DNA from: Larix sibirica
Lineage: Eukaryota; Streptophyta; Pinopsida; Pinales; Pinaceae
NCBI GenBank assembly: GCA_004151065.3
Contig: NWUY0304030198.1
Span: 1-64,000 of the forward strand
DNA: 64,000 bases
Direction of reading: 5' to 3'
The notes beneath the pieces were generated by a model. The model saw only the letters and a list, made by a program, of their open reading frames with translations. It made no database searches and was not told where the DNA came from. Below, one piece after another: positions 11,836 to 22,620 of this stretch. A program made the position numbers and the translations under genes. Position 1 is the first letter of the stretch. Every line of letters starts with the position of its first letter.

Positions 11836-12505
11836 ATATCGGAGTACAAAGCTAGAAGCTCCGTCTAGTCTCCATTCTCTTTTTCAATCATAGCGGGGCT
11901 GGGTCAGGGGCTGCTGCTCGCTGGCTGGGGTAATGCCCTGCCCTAGCGCTTGCTTATCTTGTCTTGGGCCTCTCGTCTTGTACTTCCATTGGTGGGCTTA
12001 TTTATAATTAGTGGGCTTATCATCTGTTGGACCTCTCGTGCTGCTATTTATTAGGCTGCATGCATACCTCGTACTTATTGAGAATATGTATCCTGTATCT
12101 CGTCCTGCTATTGCGCTGGATCCATAGCAATTGGGCCATAAAAAGCTGTAAAGCAGATAGTCTTTTGTTACCAACCAAACCTCTTAACTGATTATAGACT
12201 GCCCATAAGACATTATAAGGTGAGCATATTAATAAAAACTATAGGCTGAGACTTCCTCCCTCAGCTAGTTGGCTGGTTGTCATCTCTCGCTAGCGGGATC
12301 TACTTCACGGATCATAACTACTTATACAGCTTCTCTCATACACCAATAGCTCTGGGAACAAACAATAGAGCTAGGGCAAGCAACTTTACCTACCGAGATA
12401 GACTTATACTGCCTTACCTTACCTCAAGCAAGGCAAGTGTGACCTAAACCCCTAGCTCTTGGAACAAAAGCTAAAGACTCTCCCACTAACACTTACTTCT
12501 GGGGC
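11836..12505. other. Spacer without recognisable gene
   Basis: No gene is seen. GGGCTTATTTATAATTAGTG and related TGGGCTTAT words recur near 11995-12020. Otherwise the sequence is featureless. Confidence 0.5.
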
Positions 12506-12600
12506 AGAATCAACATAAGTATAAGCATAAAAAGCAGTAGCCGAAAAAGTAGCAGCATTAGTTCCAGCAGTAGAGGCAGCAGAATAAGAAGCAGGACAGT
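12506..12600 (+). repeat. Small triplet-phased array (Ala/Val/Glu-type cadence)
   Basis: From about 12529 the plus strand reads in steady triplets rich in GCA, GTA, GAA and GTT (for example GCAGTAGCCGAAAAAGTAGC). Read as protein it is Ala/Val/Glu/Lys-rich with TAA stops. The vocabulary is the same as in the large arrays at 39.1-40.3 and 43.4-45.1 kb, so I treat it as a small member of that family. Confidence 0.5.
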
Positions 12601-12756
12601 ATGGTAGGAGGTATTGGGTACAGTGTTGGGAAGTAGGTAGAGCGGGTATATTCCATTCTACTAGCTCTCTTCTATTCCCTGTGCTTCTATCTTTAATGTT
12701 TGAGGAAAGACAGACTATTTTCCCGTGCTTTTCTCTCCTTACTGGGTCTATTTACC

Positions 12757-12818
12757 GGGGAGGTAATGTTCTATTGGTAGGTCAGGTCAGACTTTCCTGG
12801 GGAAGTAATGTTCTCTTA
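12757..12818 (+). repeat. Two-copy degenerate tandem repeat
   Basis: GGGGAGGTAATGTTCTATTG (near 12757) recurs as GGGGAAGTAATGTTCTCTTA about 41 bp downstream. The longest identical piece is GTAATGTTCT. Confidence 0.6.
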
Positions 12819-13062
12819 ATAGTTGTACCTACAGTATTCTTATCAAATAGTTAGGAGAGCTAGTAGGTCCACCCACTCCTACCATATAGGATCTAAATAT
12901 AGTCCCACCCACCACTAATATACGGGCAAGCAAAGCGATCTTATTATCTCTGGCGAAAGAGGGAGATAGAAGGATAAAAAGAAGAGAGAATATAGAAGGA
13001 GGCTGAAGATAAAGAGATGACAAACTCGAGGTCTAAACGCGAAGATAAACCCTGCTTAATCG

Positions 13063-13262
13063 AGACGCAAGCTTAACGACGCCAGCTTATTAATAATCTC
13101 CTTTATGACCCTGCCTTATACCCTTTATGTAACGTTGCTTATGTTCGGTCGCATATGTAACCAGCCTTATTGCATCTGGTCATGTCGCACCTGTTGATCG
13201 TGGGACCACCCCTTCCTTATTACGCTGCCTTATGTACCCTGCCGTATATCGCCAGCTGGCAT
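13063..13262 (+). repeat. Degenerate array, 'ctgccttatgtaac' words
   Basis: Words such as CCTGCCTTATACCC, CAGCCTTATTGC, CGCTGCCTTATG and CCCTGCCGTATATCGCC recur at irregular spacing over 200 bp. CCTTATACCCTTTATG also occurs near 53.24 kb. It reads as an old, slippage-grown minisatellite. No open frame spans it. Confidence 0.45.
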
Positions 13263-13509
13263 ATTGCGTATCCCTCGATCAATCTGGAACTGGGGGAGTC
13301 GGCTAGAAGGAACAGGGTCTAGAAGAAATCACTCACTATTTTTAATCCTCGCAGCCTTGTAGCCCGCCTTGATCTCCCGGGGTAGATGGACCAACCAGTA
13401 GCCTATATGTAACCGGGGGTTGGCTAGAAATAACAATACCATTAATCTCTCTGAACCAAGGGCTGTATAACAACCAGGGGCTCTATATTAAAGGGCCATA
13501 TATAAACCG

Positions 13510-13527
13510 GATATATATATATATATG
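13510..13527. repeat. (TA)n microsatellite
   Basis: An uninterrupted AT/TA run of about 18 bp. Similar short TA runs occur near 18.99, 26.65 and 46.32 kb. Confidence 0.8.
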
Positions 13528-13699
13528 TACCAAGCATTCATAAACGCGCTAGGCGCCTGTACTATAGACAGTTTATATATTATTTATTATGTTAGGTAAG
13601 TAACCACCATATCCAGCACTATCTATGACGTAAAAAACCATGCAGCATAATAACTTACCTCACCTGATCGTGTTTCGCCCCACGTCGTCTATCGCTAAC

Positions 13700-13862
13700 C
13701 CACCTGCTCACTGTAACCACTGGTTCGTTTTCAACTAGGCTATAGCTAAACCAATCGTTGTTGTCAACTCGTTGCCCACTTTCACTCGTGGTCCACCTAA
13801 ACTTCCACTTTCACTTAAACTGGTTCATTCGTTGTGCACTCGTTATCGACTGGTTTGTTGTT
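13700..13862 (+). repeat. Degenerate array, 'actcgttgtcaactggtt' words
   Basis: Words CACTGGTTCGTTTTCAACTA, TCGTTGTTGTCAACTCGTTG, TTTCACTCGTGG and TCATTCGTTGTGCACTCGTT follow one another for about 160 bp. No exact period is seen and no coding frame is supported. Confidence 0.45.
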
Positions 13863-15858
13863 TTCAAAAGAAGGAATGGAAGTCATACATTCACATTCAT
13901 ATTATATCGCCATAAAGGTGGTGTTTAACCTTTCCATGGCAAGTATAAAACTTCCACCTTCCACCTTCCTCAATGTATCCGTCCAAAGAAGAATAATAAA
14001 AATAGAGTCTCCATTCTATTGTTTTCAAAGAAACTAGTCTCCTTCCCTTTTATGGCTTTTTATTTTGTTATTTTAAGGCACTGATACTGCTGATGCTGAT
14101 GAGGTTCCAACCGATAGGAGAGGTCCTACTATCCTACAATTCTATAGCTGTAAGTAAGAATATGGTTCCCCTCCCCTCTAGGTTCCCGCAATAGAGAATA
14201 ATCTAGTGAGGTGAGTTAGTCGTAAAGGTACGGTCTTCTTCTTATCCAGTGAGGTCGTGAGTAAGGCCCCGGTGGAAGTCGATGGACGCTACTAAAAACT
14301 AAACTGTAGTGTGTGAGATCCCTCTAGCCAAGAATAAATAGGACTACCAGACTACTATATACTTTGTGTGAGCTGCTGCACTATGGCCGGCCGAGAACAG
14401 AGGTGAACCGAGATGGCACCATGAGGGATGGGTTCCACGACAGGGATTTGGCACTATCGTCACAGGTGAGGTGAGTTAAGCCGATTGGGGAGGAAATAAG
14501 CCAAAAAGTTGTTCTCCTAAGGGGATGGGAATAAAGTCAATGGGGGACTAAATCTATATTTATTCCATTTCATTCTAAAGTTAAGAAATATCTATTTCTG
14601 GAAATAATCCTAGTAGGAGTGGGAATGAATGAAAATAATTCATGGGAGAGCTCCTCTAGGCTACTACTCTGCTGCTAATACAATGAGAGTTTGGGAGAAT
14701 AATCCGGTCTGAAAATACTGATGGGATTAATGTTTATGGGAATGCCCGGCTGGTACGGTCTTAAGCCAATAAGAAAGGGACATCACATACTGTGTTTGAG
14801 CTGCCGCTGGCCGAAACCGGTAGATAATAATAATGCTATTCATGCTGTTACATAACTGCTTTACCACTCTATGTGCGGAACATAGTTCCTACACACTTAT
14901 TTGGAATAGCCTACAGCTTGCCCCACCATGAGGAGGTTGAAAGTATAATTCTAGTTTTCTATGAGGAGAGTATAGCGATACTACTGCTGATTAAATTCCG
15001 CTACCGCACCGCATAGGGGCAGCACAGTGAGGTAGGTCCAGTTAGGCCCTTAGTGATTGAGGCATTACGTGCTATTGGGCATAAATAAAACCAGCTGCTT
15101 TCAGGTTTAAGAGCTTACCGCAAGATTCCATCGTGTGTTACACTACTGAGGTTGAATCCATCCATGTTTGTTTTTGTTGTGGGATCCAGATCTCATCAAA
15201 ACCCTCTAATTTAGCATTTTAAGAATGCCATTTCCTTAATTCTATATGGGCCCATCCTAGAGAAGCTTTTTCAAATAATTGTCTTAATTAAAAATTGAAT
15301 TTCACCATAATTCCCTGTGGTTTACATTTTTCAATTTATGTTCCAACCAGGTCTATGGTCCAGACCTAATTCAAGTTGCATGCATGCCTCCTCTAGTGTC
15401 AATAAACTCTGGGTTCCATACCTCCCCAGTCAGCGTCCAGAGGCCCATATATAGTCAATATCTCTATCGGATGTTCCAGGTTTATTAAGGCCCATATTGT
15501 GGCTTGGTAACACGTCCAACATGAGAGTCCTGGGGTGGGATGGATTCATATTATACCCCATTACCGTAGTTGTGTTATAGTCGACGGCAGCTAGCAGCTC
15601 AACAGGCCTTCAAAAAACAGCAATCACTACCCGTGCATGTGAGTCTCCTCCGTTGATTGAAGAGAACCATTACTTTACCTTTTCCATTGTAATATTAATT
15701 TAAGTAATATGTTTTTCATATTCAATTGAGAGGGAGGAGCAATAAGCAATGGGGAATAATAATCCGGGAATAAGCCACCAATGGCAATGGGAATCCATGG
15801 AAGCTCCGCTGGCTGCTATAATCCCCTTATTTCACATAGGATCATCGCATGCATAGAG
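13863..15858. other. Spacer without recognisable gene
   Basis: No gene is supported. GTGAGGTGAGTTA words recur at 14200-14480, and a TAC(T)-rich word set is seen at 14330-15010. ACTGCTGATGCTGATGAGGT at 14085-14105 has the codon-like cadence of the larger arrays, but it is short. Confidence 0.45.
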
Positions 15859-15899
15859 ACGTCCTCGCCCTTCTTTGGTCGGGCGAGCCCTCCGTCCTT
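15859..15899 (+). repeat. Hairpin element copy 4 (A2 type, best copy)
   Basis: CTCGCCC (15864-15870) pairs with GGGCGAG (15881-15887) around the loop TTCTTTGGTC. It is followed by CCCTCCGTCC and preceded by GACGTC. All seven pairs are Watson-Crick. Compared with A1 (1.6 and 3.1 kb), the fifth stem pair is C-G in place of T-A, a double change that keeps the helix. Confidence 0.8.
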
Positions 15900-16931
15900 G
15901 CCAAATCAAGAAGGACCACATAATGTGGACTTGCTTTAGTCCCCTATAACGGATAATCTTGTGAAGAAAGAATACCCATTTCATCTTGTTTCTCTCTTAT
16001 AGCCATGATTCCTATTCCTTATGAACAAACAACATAGTTATAGTGTGGTCTCTCTACCCACTACAATAGAGAGCATTGCGCAGGGGTCCATCCCATTCCC
16101 CAGTGGTAACAATAAAGCTGCCAATAAGTCTGTCAATAAATAGTATGAAGTGTGACCCAGGATGATTATGATTTGCTAGCTGGTAAGCCACCAGTTATTA
16201 TAATCCACCGCATTATCGCCATGGATACGTTGAACTTCTTGTCTGTAATGGAGGAGTAGCACAATCTTAGTTCAAATTAGCTGTGGTGCAACTGGGAATC
16301 CGCGATAATCCGCCGCAGGGATGATCCAATGGAAGGAGGAATAAGCCAATGGGACTTCATTCCAATCCCAGGCAGCAATCCAATATCCAATGGGGTTGGT
16401 TTACTACATAGGTATCTACTAATATACTATTGGTAATACTAGGAGCTCTAATCCAATTTCACCCCTAGAAATATCTTGAAACCTTCTCCATTTTAGGGTT
16501 CCGCGGACCAGGAGGGAGAGCTTGCAAAACAAAACAACAAGGGGGACTCTAGCTAGCTAGTCTTGCAGCAGAAGTAGTTCAATCTCTGTTAAATATCTAT
16601 AGTTATTATTTATATATGAGCTCGCATGGCGACGTCCTGGCAATGCTATACAGGTATAAAATTGCATGCAGAAGTCCTGGCCTAAGAATAGGTCATCCAT
16701 CATCTATGCGCCCCATGCCCTAGTTCATCAATCCAAGTGAAAGCCTTAATAGGTTTTCCGTTCTGTGACAAATAAAATAGGCCAGAGCAAAAAATCCATA
16801 CCACCAAAACCATCCTTTGTTTGAAAATATTAAGTATAGCTAGTTCTCCTATTCCATAGCTGCTAATAGAGAAAGGGCCATTGCTTATCAACCCATCCAT
16901 GTGTGTTCCCCCCCCTTACATTGGAGCTATG

Positions 16932-16978
16932 TTGCTTCAATCTGTAGCAGGGAGGAAGGATAATATAAGTTATCCATA
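16932..16978 (-). repeat. Diverged repeat shared with 11493-11540
   Basis: CAATCTGTAGCAGGGAGGAA then GGATAATATAAGTTATCC is the partner of the 11.5 kb segment. A 66-codon minus frame lies downstream on that strand (16700-16900); I cannot assign it to a family. Confidence 0.45.
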
Positions 16979-18826
16979 CTGAATATAGCTGCTATTTTAT
17001 GAGCTTTCCCTAGTTGATTTAGCCTACTTCTTCTCCACGATAATGGAAGATACCCACTAGAGATAGACCCGGGAGCAGGTAAGGAACCCGCCTTCGCATG
17101 GACGAGATCATAATATGGTCGTGTGTTTGGTAGATCCCGCCCGCTATAGCCAATTTGAAAATAAAGAGGATAACTACTGGGTCAGTTCCTTCGATCCCCT
17201 GGTTTCATGCATTCTCGGTACTCCGGTAGGTCATGCCCGGGCCAGTCAATCCAAAAGGCAGCAACATATATTGTAAAAGCCTTCATACCAGGTTTACATG
17301 TGAGACTATTATCCATACTTTACCCTATGATTAGTAACGCTAATGACGCTCGATAGAGGGATAGAGGTCTTTACTAGAAGCCTAGAGGAATATAGGCTTG
17401 GACACACAATAGAGGCCTGGAATATAGGTCTTTACACTAATTACGCTTAACTTTTTCACATTGATTGTAGTGCGAGTAGTGCATGTTAAAAAGGTCCACA
17501 TTATTTGAATAGGTCCTTAGGCTCTTAGTGATTGAGGCATATCGGGAGTCAACACTATATGATGGCTTGCTTTGTTCACCTTCAGTTCTTGTCAGGTACG
17601 GTCTGATACAACCTATTATTATATGATATATTGCCATAACCTATGAATAGCTGTCGAAAACACGGGGATTATGAACGTGTAGATAAGGCCCTATCTACGT
17701 AGTCCCTAGTTACTAAGAAGGGCAAGACAAGATGACCTATTATGTCTAGAAGCCTGAACTAAAGCTAAGATTAGAGCTAGTAGGAGTGACATTGACTAAT
17801 GCTACATGCAATATCATAATATTGTAATGGGTTTTACATATAAATTTATCTATGGCGATTTAGTTAGTAGGTTTTAAATAGGGTAATTTATTTATCCTTC
17901 CTATCGGCTTTAGTAGATGAAGTTGGCATAGATACTGGGCTCTACAGACCTCTCACTTAACGGATGGTATTGCGTATTTACCAAAGTGAAATGGCAAGGA
18001 CGTATCCATGCGGTTCAACTTTAACTAAGGCAACAACTAGGTGGGGACTGACTACATCCCTAGGATTGATTACCCATTATTAGCCTATGCTGCCTATGGT
18101 TTTTTTTTAGGACCTCCTGACAATTGAAAACAGGTTTTATCATATGGTAAGTGCTAAGGATCAACACCTATGATAAAATAGCAAGGACGTCTAGAGGTGG
18201 TTCAAAACTAGAGCTAAGGCAACTAGGTAGGACTTCAGATATAGGGCCCTATGGATTCCCCATTAGTCCTTATAGCCTTATCCCTATATTTTTATGACCA
18301 CCTGACACCAATGATTTCATTTAGTAGACTAGAGTTTTAACTACAGCAGCCATAACAACGAACAACAACAGCAAGTGATAAAGAGAATCAGGCACTAACT
18401 AGGAGGGAATAGGTTCTTATCTCCTGCTAAACTTGGAACTTACACATAGCTGAGGCTAAGGAAAAACTATATCTAATAATAAGTTTTGCTTAGTGTAGGC
18501 AGCAATAGATAGTTATAGAGAGAATAAAATTTATTTTGGAACTTGGACACGGACACATCCTCAACTTAACAGACAGATTGTTTTCTTTTTGTTGCACTCA
18601 TGCATAGAGAATAAGTAAGGTGCACTTGAAACCTGGAGTATAGTGTGTGCATGGGCTTAACTATCCACTCTAGCAGCAGAGAGGTAGACGCATAGCGAGG
18701 TCTTTTGTTCTTATTTTTCATAGCCTTCTTCATCATAATAAATATCTTTTTGGTTAATGAAATCTGGTAGAGAAAGTATCTACTGTATAACTAAGTGCAT
18801 GGACTAATAGATTCTCTCTTAATAAA
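16979..18826. other. Spacer with weak word arrays
   Basis: No gene is supported. AGAGGTCTTTAC and ATATAGGCTTGG words cluster at 17345-17440. ACTAAAGCTAAG and TTAGAGCTAG words cluster at 17690-17790 and 18020-18240. Nothing resembles an RNA gene. Confidence 0.4.
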
Positions 18827-18866
18827 GGACGGAGGGCTCGCCCGACCAAATAAGGGCGAGGACGTC
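18827..18866 (-). repeat. Hairpin element copy 5 (A2 type, inverted)
   Basis: On the plus strand CTCGCCC (18837-18843) pairs with GGGCGAG (18854-18860). GGACGGAGGG lies on the left and GACGTC on the right. It is the reverse complement of the 15.9 kb copy with one loop change (TTATTTGGTC). The opposite orientation shows that the element is dispersed, not part of a single duplicated block. Confidence 0.8.
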
Positions 18867-19914
18867 GAGATGCAACATCGTAGATTAAATAGGTTGTAGA
18901 AGTTGATGGACAAGTTAAACCAGTTTATCCTACCCCCCCAATAAGTACTTAAGGCCCTCCGGGTCGTCTCGATGCAATCATAAGTTAAACATATATATAT
19001 ATATGCGAGGTGCGCCTAATTCACACTAATTTATTGCCCTGCAGGCTTGGACGACTCTGCCTCGTAGGGAAACTTTATAAAAAGGGCATGGTTATTCTTG
19101 AAGAAATTCCATTTTATCGCCGCTAAATTATATAAAGTCAAAGTTATTATATCAAACATGGGTAATTAAACGAAGTGAAATAATTAGTTCCAACAAACTA
19201 CATATACTCAAACTGAGAAACTAGACTATATGCTTGTATCCTATTTATATAGATACTAATTATAGATTGAATTGCTGAACATGACAATTTAAACAACATA
19301 TAGATGCGAGTCTAGTGATAGGCGAGTCTCAGAAAAAAACAAAGGAAGAAAGAAAGGTCTTTTTTTAGTTATACTGGGAAAACAATGCCCTTCTCCATAT
19401 GCCGCCATGCTCACCTCTTCTATCTTATGCCGATGGATAACCAACTACTATGTCTCCTTTTATTTACATTGCTTTTTACCTCTACAAAAACTCTACCTAC
19501 CGCCATTGCCTTTGCTCTCTACAAAGACTCTACATTGATACACACTTGCCTTTGTTTTTTTACTCTAGGGGACACACGCTATACCTTCCAACCCCCTCGG
19601 AATTACTGTCAGAATGAACTTACCTTACCCTATAAGAAGAGCTTATGAATGTCTTAGGAACGCTTCCATTCTTATGCCATTACCACCACTCCTCTGTGCC
19701 TATTAACTTGACAGATTTATTATTTATTTCTTTTTACAATAGAGTGTTTAAAGCTTCCTCTGTTGTTTAGAGGTCCCAGGCTAAGGCTAAATATTAAAGA
19801 GACGGCTGCTCCTCCTTTTCAATCTCCCTCTCCAGAAGCATGGCCACTTCGTTCCACCCTTTAGGCGGTAGCAGGTTGATGAATATAGTCATCCACACGT
19901 TCTTGCCTTATAAC
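18867..19914. other. Spacer without recognisable gene
   Basis: CGTCTCGATGCAA near 18965 is the inverse of 11704-11716. The rest is AT-rich at 19100-19400, then pyrimidine-rich. An 87-codon plus frame (19385-19648) is Leu/Phe/Thr-rich as expected from composition. I see no gene. Confidence 0.45.
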
Positions 19915-20110
19915 GATTCTCTCTTTACCGCATTAAGGTACGAATTACCGCTTGCCTCCTGGTTTGGTAATGATCGATAATGCCCCCTCCTTAAATGGAT
20001 TGATCGCTAATGCTTGTTCAGATTAAGACTTATCGCTATCGCTTGCATCTTTATGATGAGTTGAAGGATCAACACAGACAGCTTGCCCTTTATCGCTAAC
20101 GCTTGTATCC
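19915..20110 (+). repeat. Degenerate array, 'atcgctaacgcttg' words
   Basis: TTACCGCTTGCC, GATCGATAATGCC, TGATCGCTAATGCTTG, TTATCGCTATCGCTTG and TTATCGCTAACGCTTG occur in series over about 200 bp. An inverse-type word, AAGCGTTAGCGAA, occurs near 32.2 kb. Confidence 0.5.
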
Positions 20111-21214
20111 AAGTTGGGCAATTTGAGCCAATGCTTCCACGGTACCCCGCTACAGAAGTATTCCCCCTGCAATTTACCCTATGAAACTGAACAGATGCAT
20201 CTACCCTTGAGGCTTATTGAGGACATACATAGTTCCCTTGCAATTCTTCCAATTCAACTAAACATATGCTTCGACTATTTAGTTTTTGCACAAAATTGTT
20301 TTACCCTACTAAGCTATTACTGAATTAAGTGGTCTAGGTGAACATGTCTAGGTATTAAGGGTGAGGCAGGGCGGAACGGAAACACAGAAGGTAAGTAAGG
20401 GTAAAGGTTCATAGCGTGTCTACCCACTAAGTTCCTTGCCTCAAGCAGGTGTTATCAAACGCTGGTGAATGCTGTATTCAAAGCCCATGACCAATACCCA
20501 CCAATGCTCTTATGTTGAAGCCCATCCATACAATATGTGAAGCCCTCCCTTCCATCTGATTGATAATCCAATGCTATAAGTTTAGGGCATTTACAAAGTA
20601 GTCTAATTGAAGGACGAAGTCTAGGTGGGAAAATAGAAAAGGTGGTAACATTAAAGCATATCCTAGTAATGCTGTATGAACGCTCGTACAATGTGTGTGT
20701 GGGGGATGTTTGGGTTAGTAATTAAGAGGCTGTTAAAGGCAGGTGAGTAGAGTAAAGGTATAGTAATATGGGTAACAAAGTAAGAATATTTAAGTAAGCT
20801 GTTGTGGAACGCCCAGCTATGATCTATCGAACGCCCCGCTCGTGCCACCCATGCTCGAAGCGCTTCCATACTTCCATTAAATGCAGTAAAATTGGGGCAT
20901 AAGGTAGGTAAGTCATAAGGTGAAGCAGGTGATAAGTTGGTGAGAGTTCAGTAAAGGGAGGCTGCTGAGTAAAGGAAAGGGATTGGATCGTCAAGATTCT
21001 AAGTGCTTTCCCCACAAAAAAGTCTTACAGCTTTAAGCACTAGGTGTGGGCATAAGTAAGCAGGTAATTGAGCCGGTATAGGGTGGGTTTTGAACCAAAA
21101 TGTTAGTAGCATTATACCTACTATCTATAGGCTTAATAAGTATCAATATTAATTACCAGTCATTGACGAGATAAGAGATACACTCATTCCCTTTCACCAA
21201 TTGAAGTAAGGGGC
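20111..21214. other. Spacer with 'aatgctgtatg' words
   Basis: No gene is seen. AACGCTGGTGAATGCTG, CCAATGCTCTTATG, TAATGCTGTATGAACGCTCG and GGAACGCCC words recur loosely at 20455-20880. Overlapping short minus frames (62-78 codons) have no motif. Confidence 0.4.
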
Positions 21215-21385
21215 TATTGGCAATGCCCTGCTGGCTATATCAAATTATGATTTATCGGCTATGATCGGCTGAAAACGACCCTCTGACACTGTGACTGGCA
21301 ATGATACTTACTATTGGCAATCAACAATGATCTTCAAGCAATGACTAGCGTCTATTGGCTATGATTGGTGTATGATCCTCAACTG
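21215..21385 (+). repeat. Degenerate array, 'ggctatgatcggc' words (partner near 49.5 kb)
   Basis: The words CTATTGGCAATG, GGCTATGATCGGCT, ACTGGCAATGAT, TATTGGCAATCAA and CTATTGGCTATGATTGG recur every 12-25 bp. The same vocabulary fills 49425-49690. No coding frame runs through either copy. Confidence 0.55.
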
Positions 21386-21703
21386 GTGAATCATATATAA
21401 GTTATAGTAACTCGCTCTTGGTGTTAAGGTATAACTAAGCCCTGTCCCATGCACCCAACGTTAACAGCACATAGCCATCGTTGACTGCACATAGAAGCAG
21501 AAGCCATTCACTCACTGCACCTAGCCCCTCTTGGTAGCACTTCTGGGTAGCACCTGTTCGTTATAGCCCCGCTCTCTGGCTCTATCCTCTCGCAAAACGT
21601 TATAGCAGATAAAGGCTCTCAAGTTCAAAGCAATTGGCATCCTGCCTCTCATAGATAACCGTCCTGAAAAGGAGCGACGAAGGAGTAATTATTTATCAAT
21701 TTT

Positions 21704-21765
21704 TAGGTAGAGCCGTGGTACAACGGACAGAGCCCACAGATAGAGCCCCGACGGACGGATCAATG
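21704..21765 (+). repeat. Dispersed mosaic repeat C, partial copy
   Basis: TAGGTAGAGCCGTGGTACAA then CGGACAGAGCCCACAGATAG matches the left block of C copies 1 and 2. ACGGACGGATCAATG follows. This copy most resembles a tRNA D-arm/A-box phrase (GTAGAGC and TGGTACAACGG). I see no matching B box within 80 bp, so I do not call a tRNA. Confidence 0.5.
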
Positions 21766-22529
21766 CATACCCGCACGGTACGGCACATGGCACGGCACAT
21801 GGCACACGGTCACAGCACATGGTAAGGCATTAGACATTAACTACACATGGGTCTACATAGATATAAATCTCTAGATCGATAGATAGCGATAGATATATAA
21901 GTTCAGTTCAATATGCAGTCCCTATCTGCATTCCCAAATACGTGTAAGACACCTCAGTATGCTCAATCCACTTTCCCTATTTCCCTATTCAATACGCATC
22001 AGTACGCATCAGTCTTCAATCTGCATCTACGCATCCCCCATCCACGCCATACATGCATTCAGTTCCATCCACACCAGCACACATTGGCAGAAGTTCTCTC
22101 ATCAAGCAGCTCCCACCAAAAGAACTATGTTCTGCCCACGGGTCGCTATTCAATCTGGTATCTCTTCAACCAGTTAGTCATCTTCACAAACAGTCAATAA
22201 CTGCTCTTTCTATTGAGGCAAGTACCTGAGGCTCCATATCTTTTGCGTAGCTCTTTGAGGACCCGTTCGGTGCTCTCCTTCGTACCTCACCCCCTTCACC
22301 TGATACCCGAGAGATAGAGAGGGTCACCATTACATGATACCCGTTAAACAAAACACCCCAAGTTAAAAGGCCCACGTAAATAGCCAAGAGGAAGAGAGAA
22401 GATCTTGCAGCAGACAAACACTTCTTTTTAGTGAGTAGTCGAATTCCCTGCACGAAAGACACTTATTATTAGATCGGCAAGGAACTCCTGGCTGGAACTT
22501 ACCTACTATGATAATATCTATAGGTTTTT
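21766..22529. other. Spacer with 'cggcacatgg' repeat
   Basis: ACGGCACATGGCACGGCACA tandem words lie at 21780-21815, and ATACGCATCAGTACGCATCA duplicates near 21990-22010. A short phrase GATACCCGAGAGATAGAGAG near 22303 echoes repeat E. No gene is supported. Confidence 0.5.
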
Positions 22530-22620
22530 TGTAAAGCCCGCAAAGCCAGCGAGCAAGCAGAGCAAGCAGCCTAGTATCCAAGGCAAGCAGCCGGGGGTCA
22601 AGCGGTTTGTTCGCTCGCTC
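22530..22620 (-). repeat. Degenerate array, 'gcaagcag' words
   Basis: AGCGAGCAAGCAGAGCAAGC and CTAGTATCCAAGGCAAGCAG words recur over 90 bp. TAGTATCCAAGGCAAGCAG is found again near 62.55 kb. A 144-codon minus frame (22363-22797) crosses the array. Its Leu/Arg-rich middle comes from these words, so I do not treat it as a gene. Confidence 0.5.
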
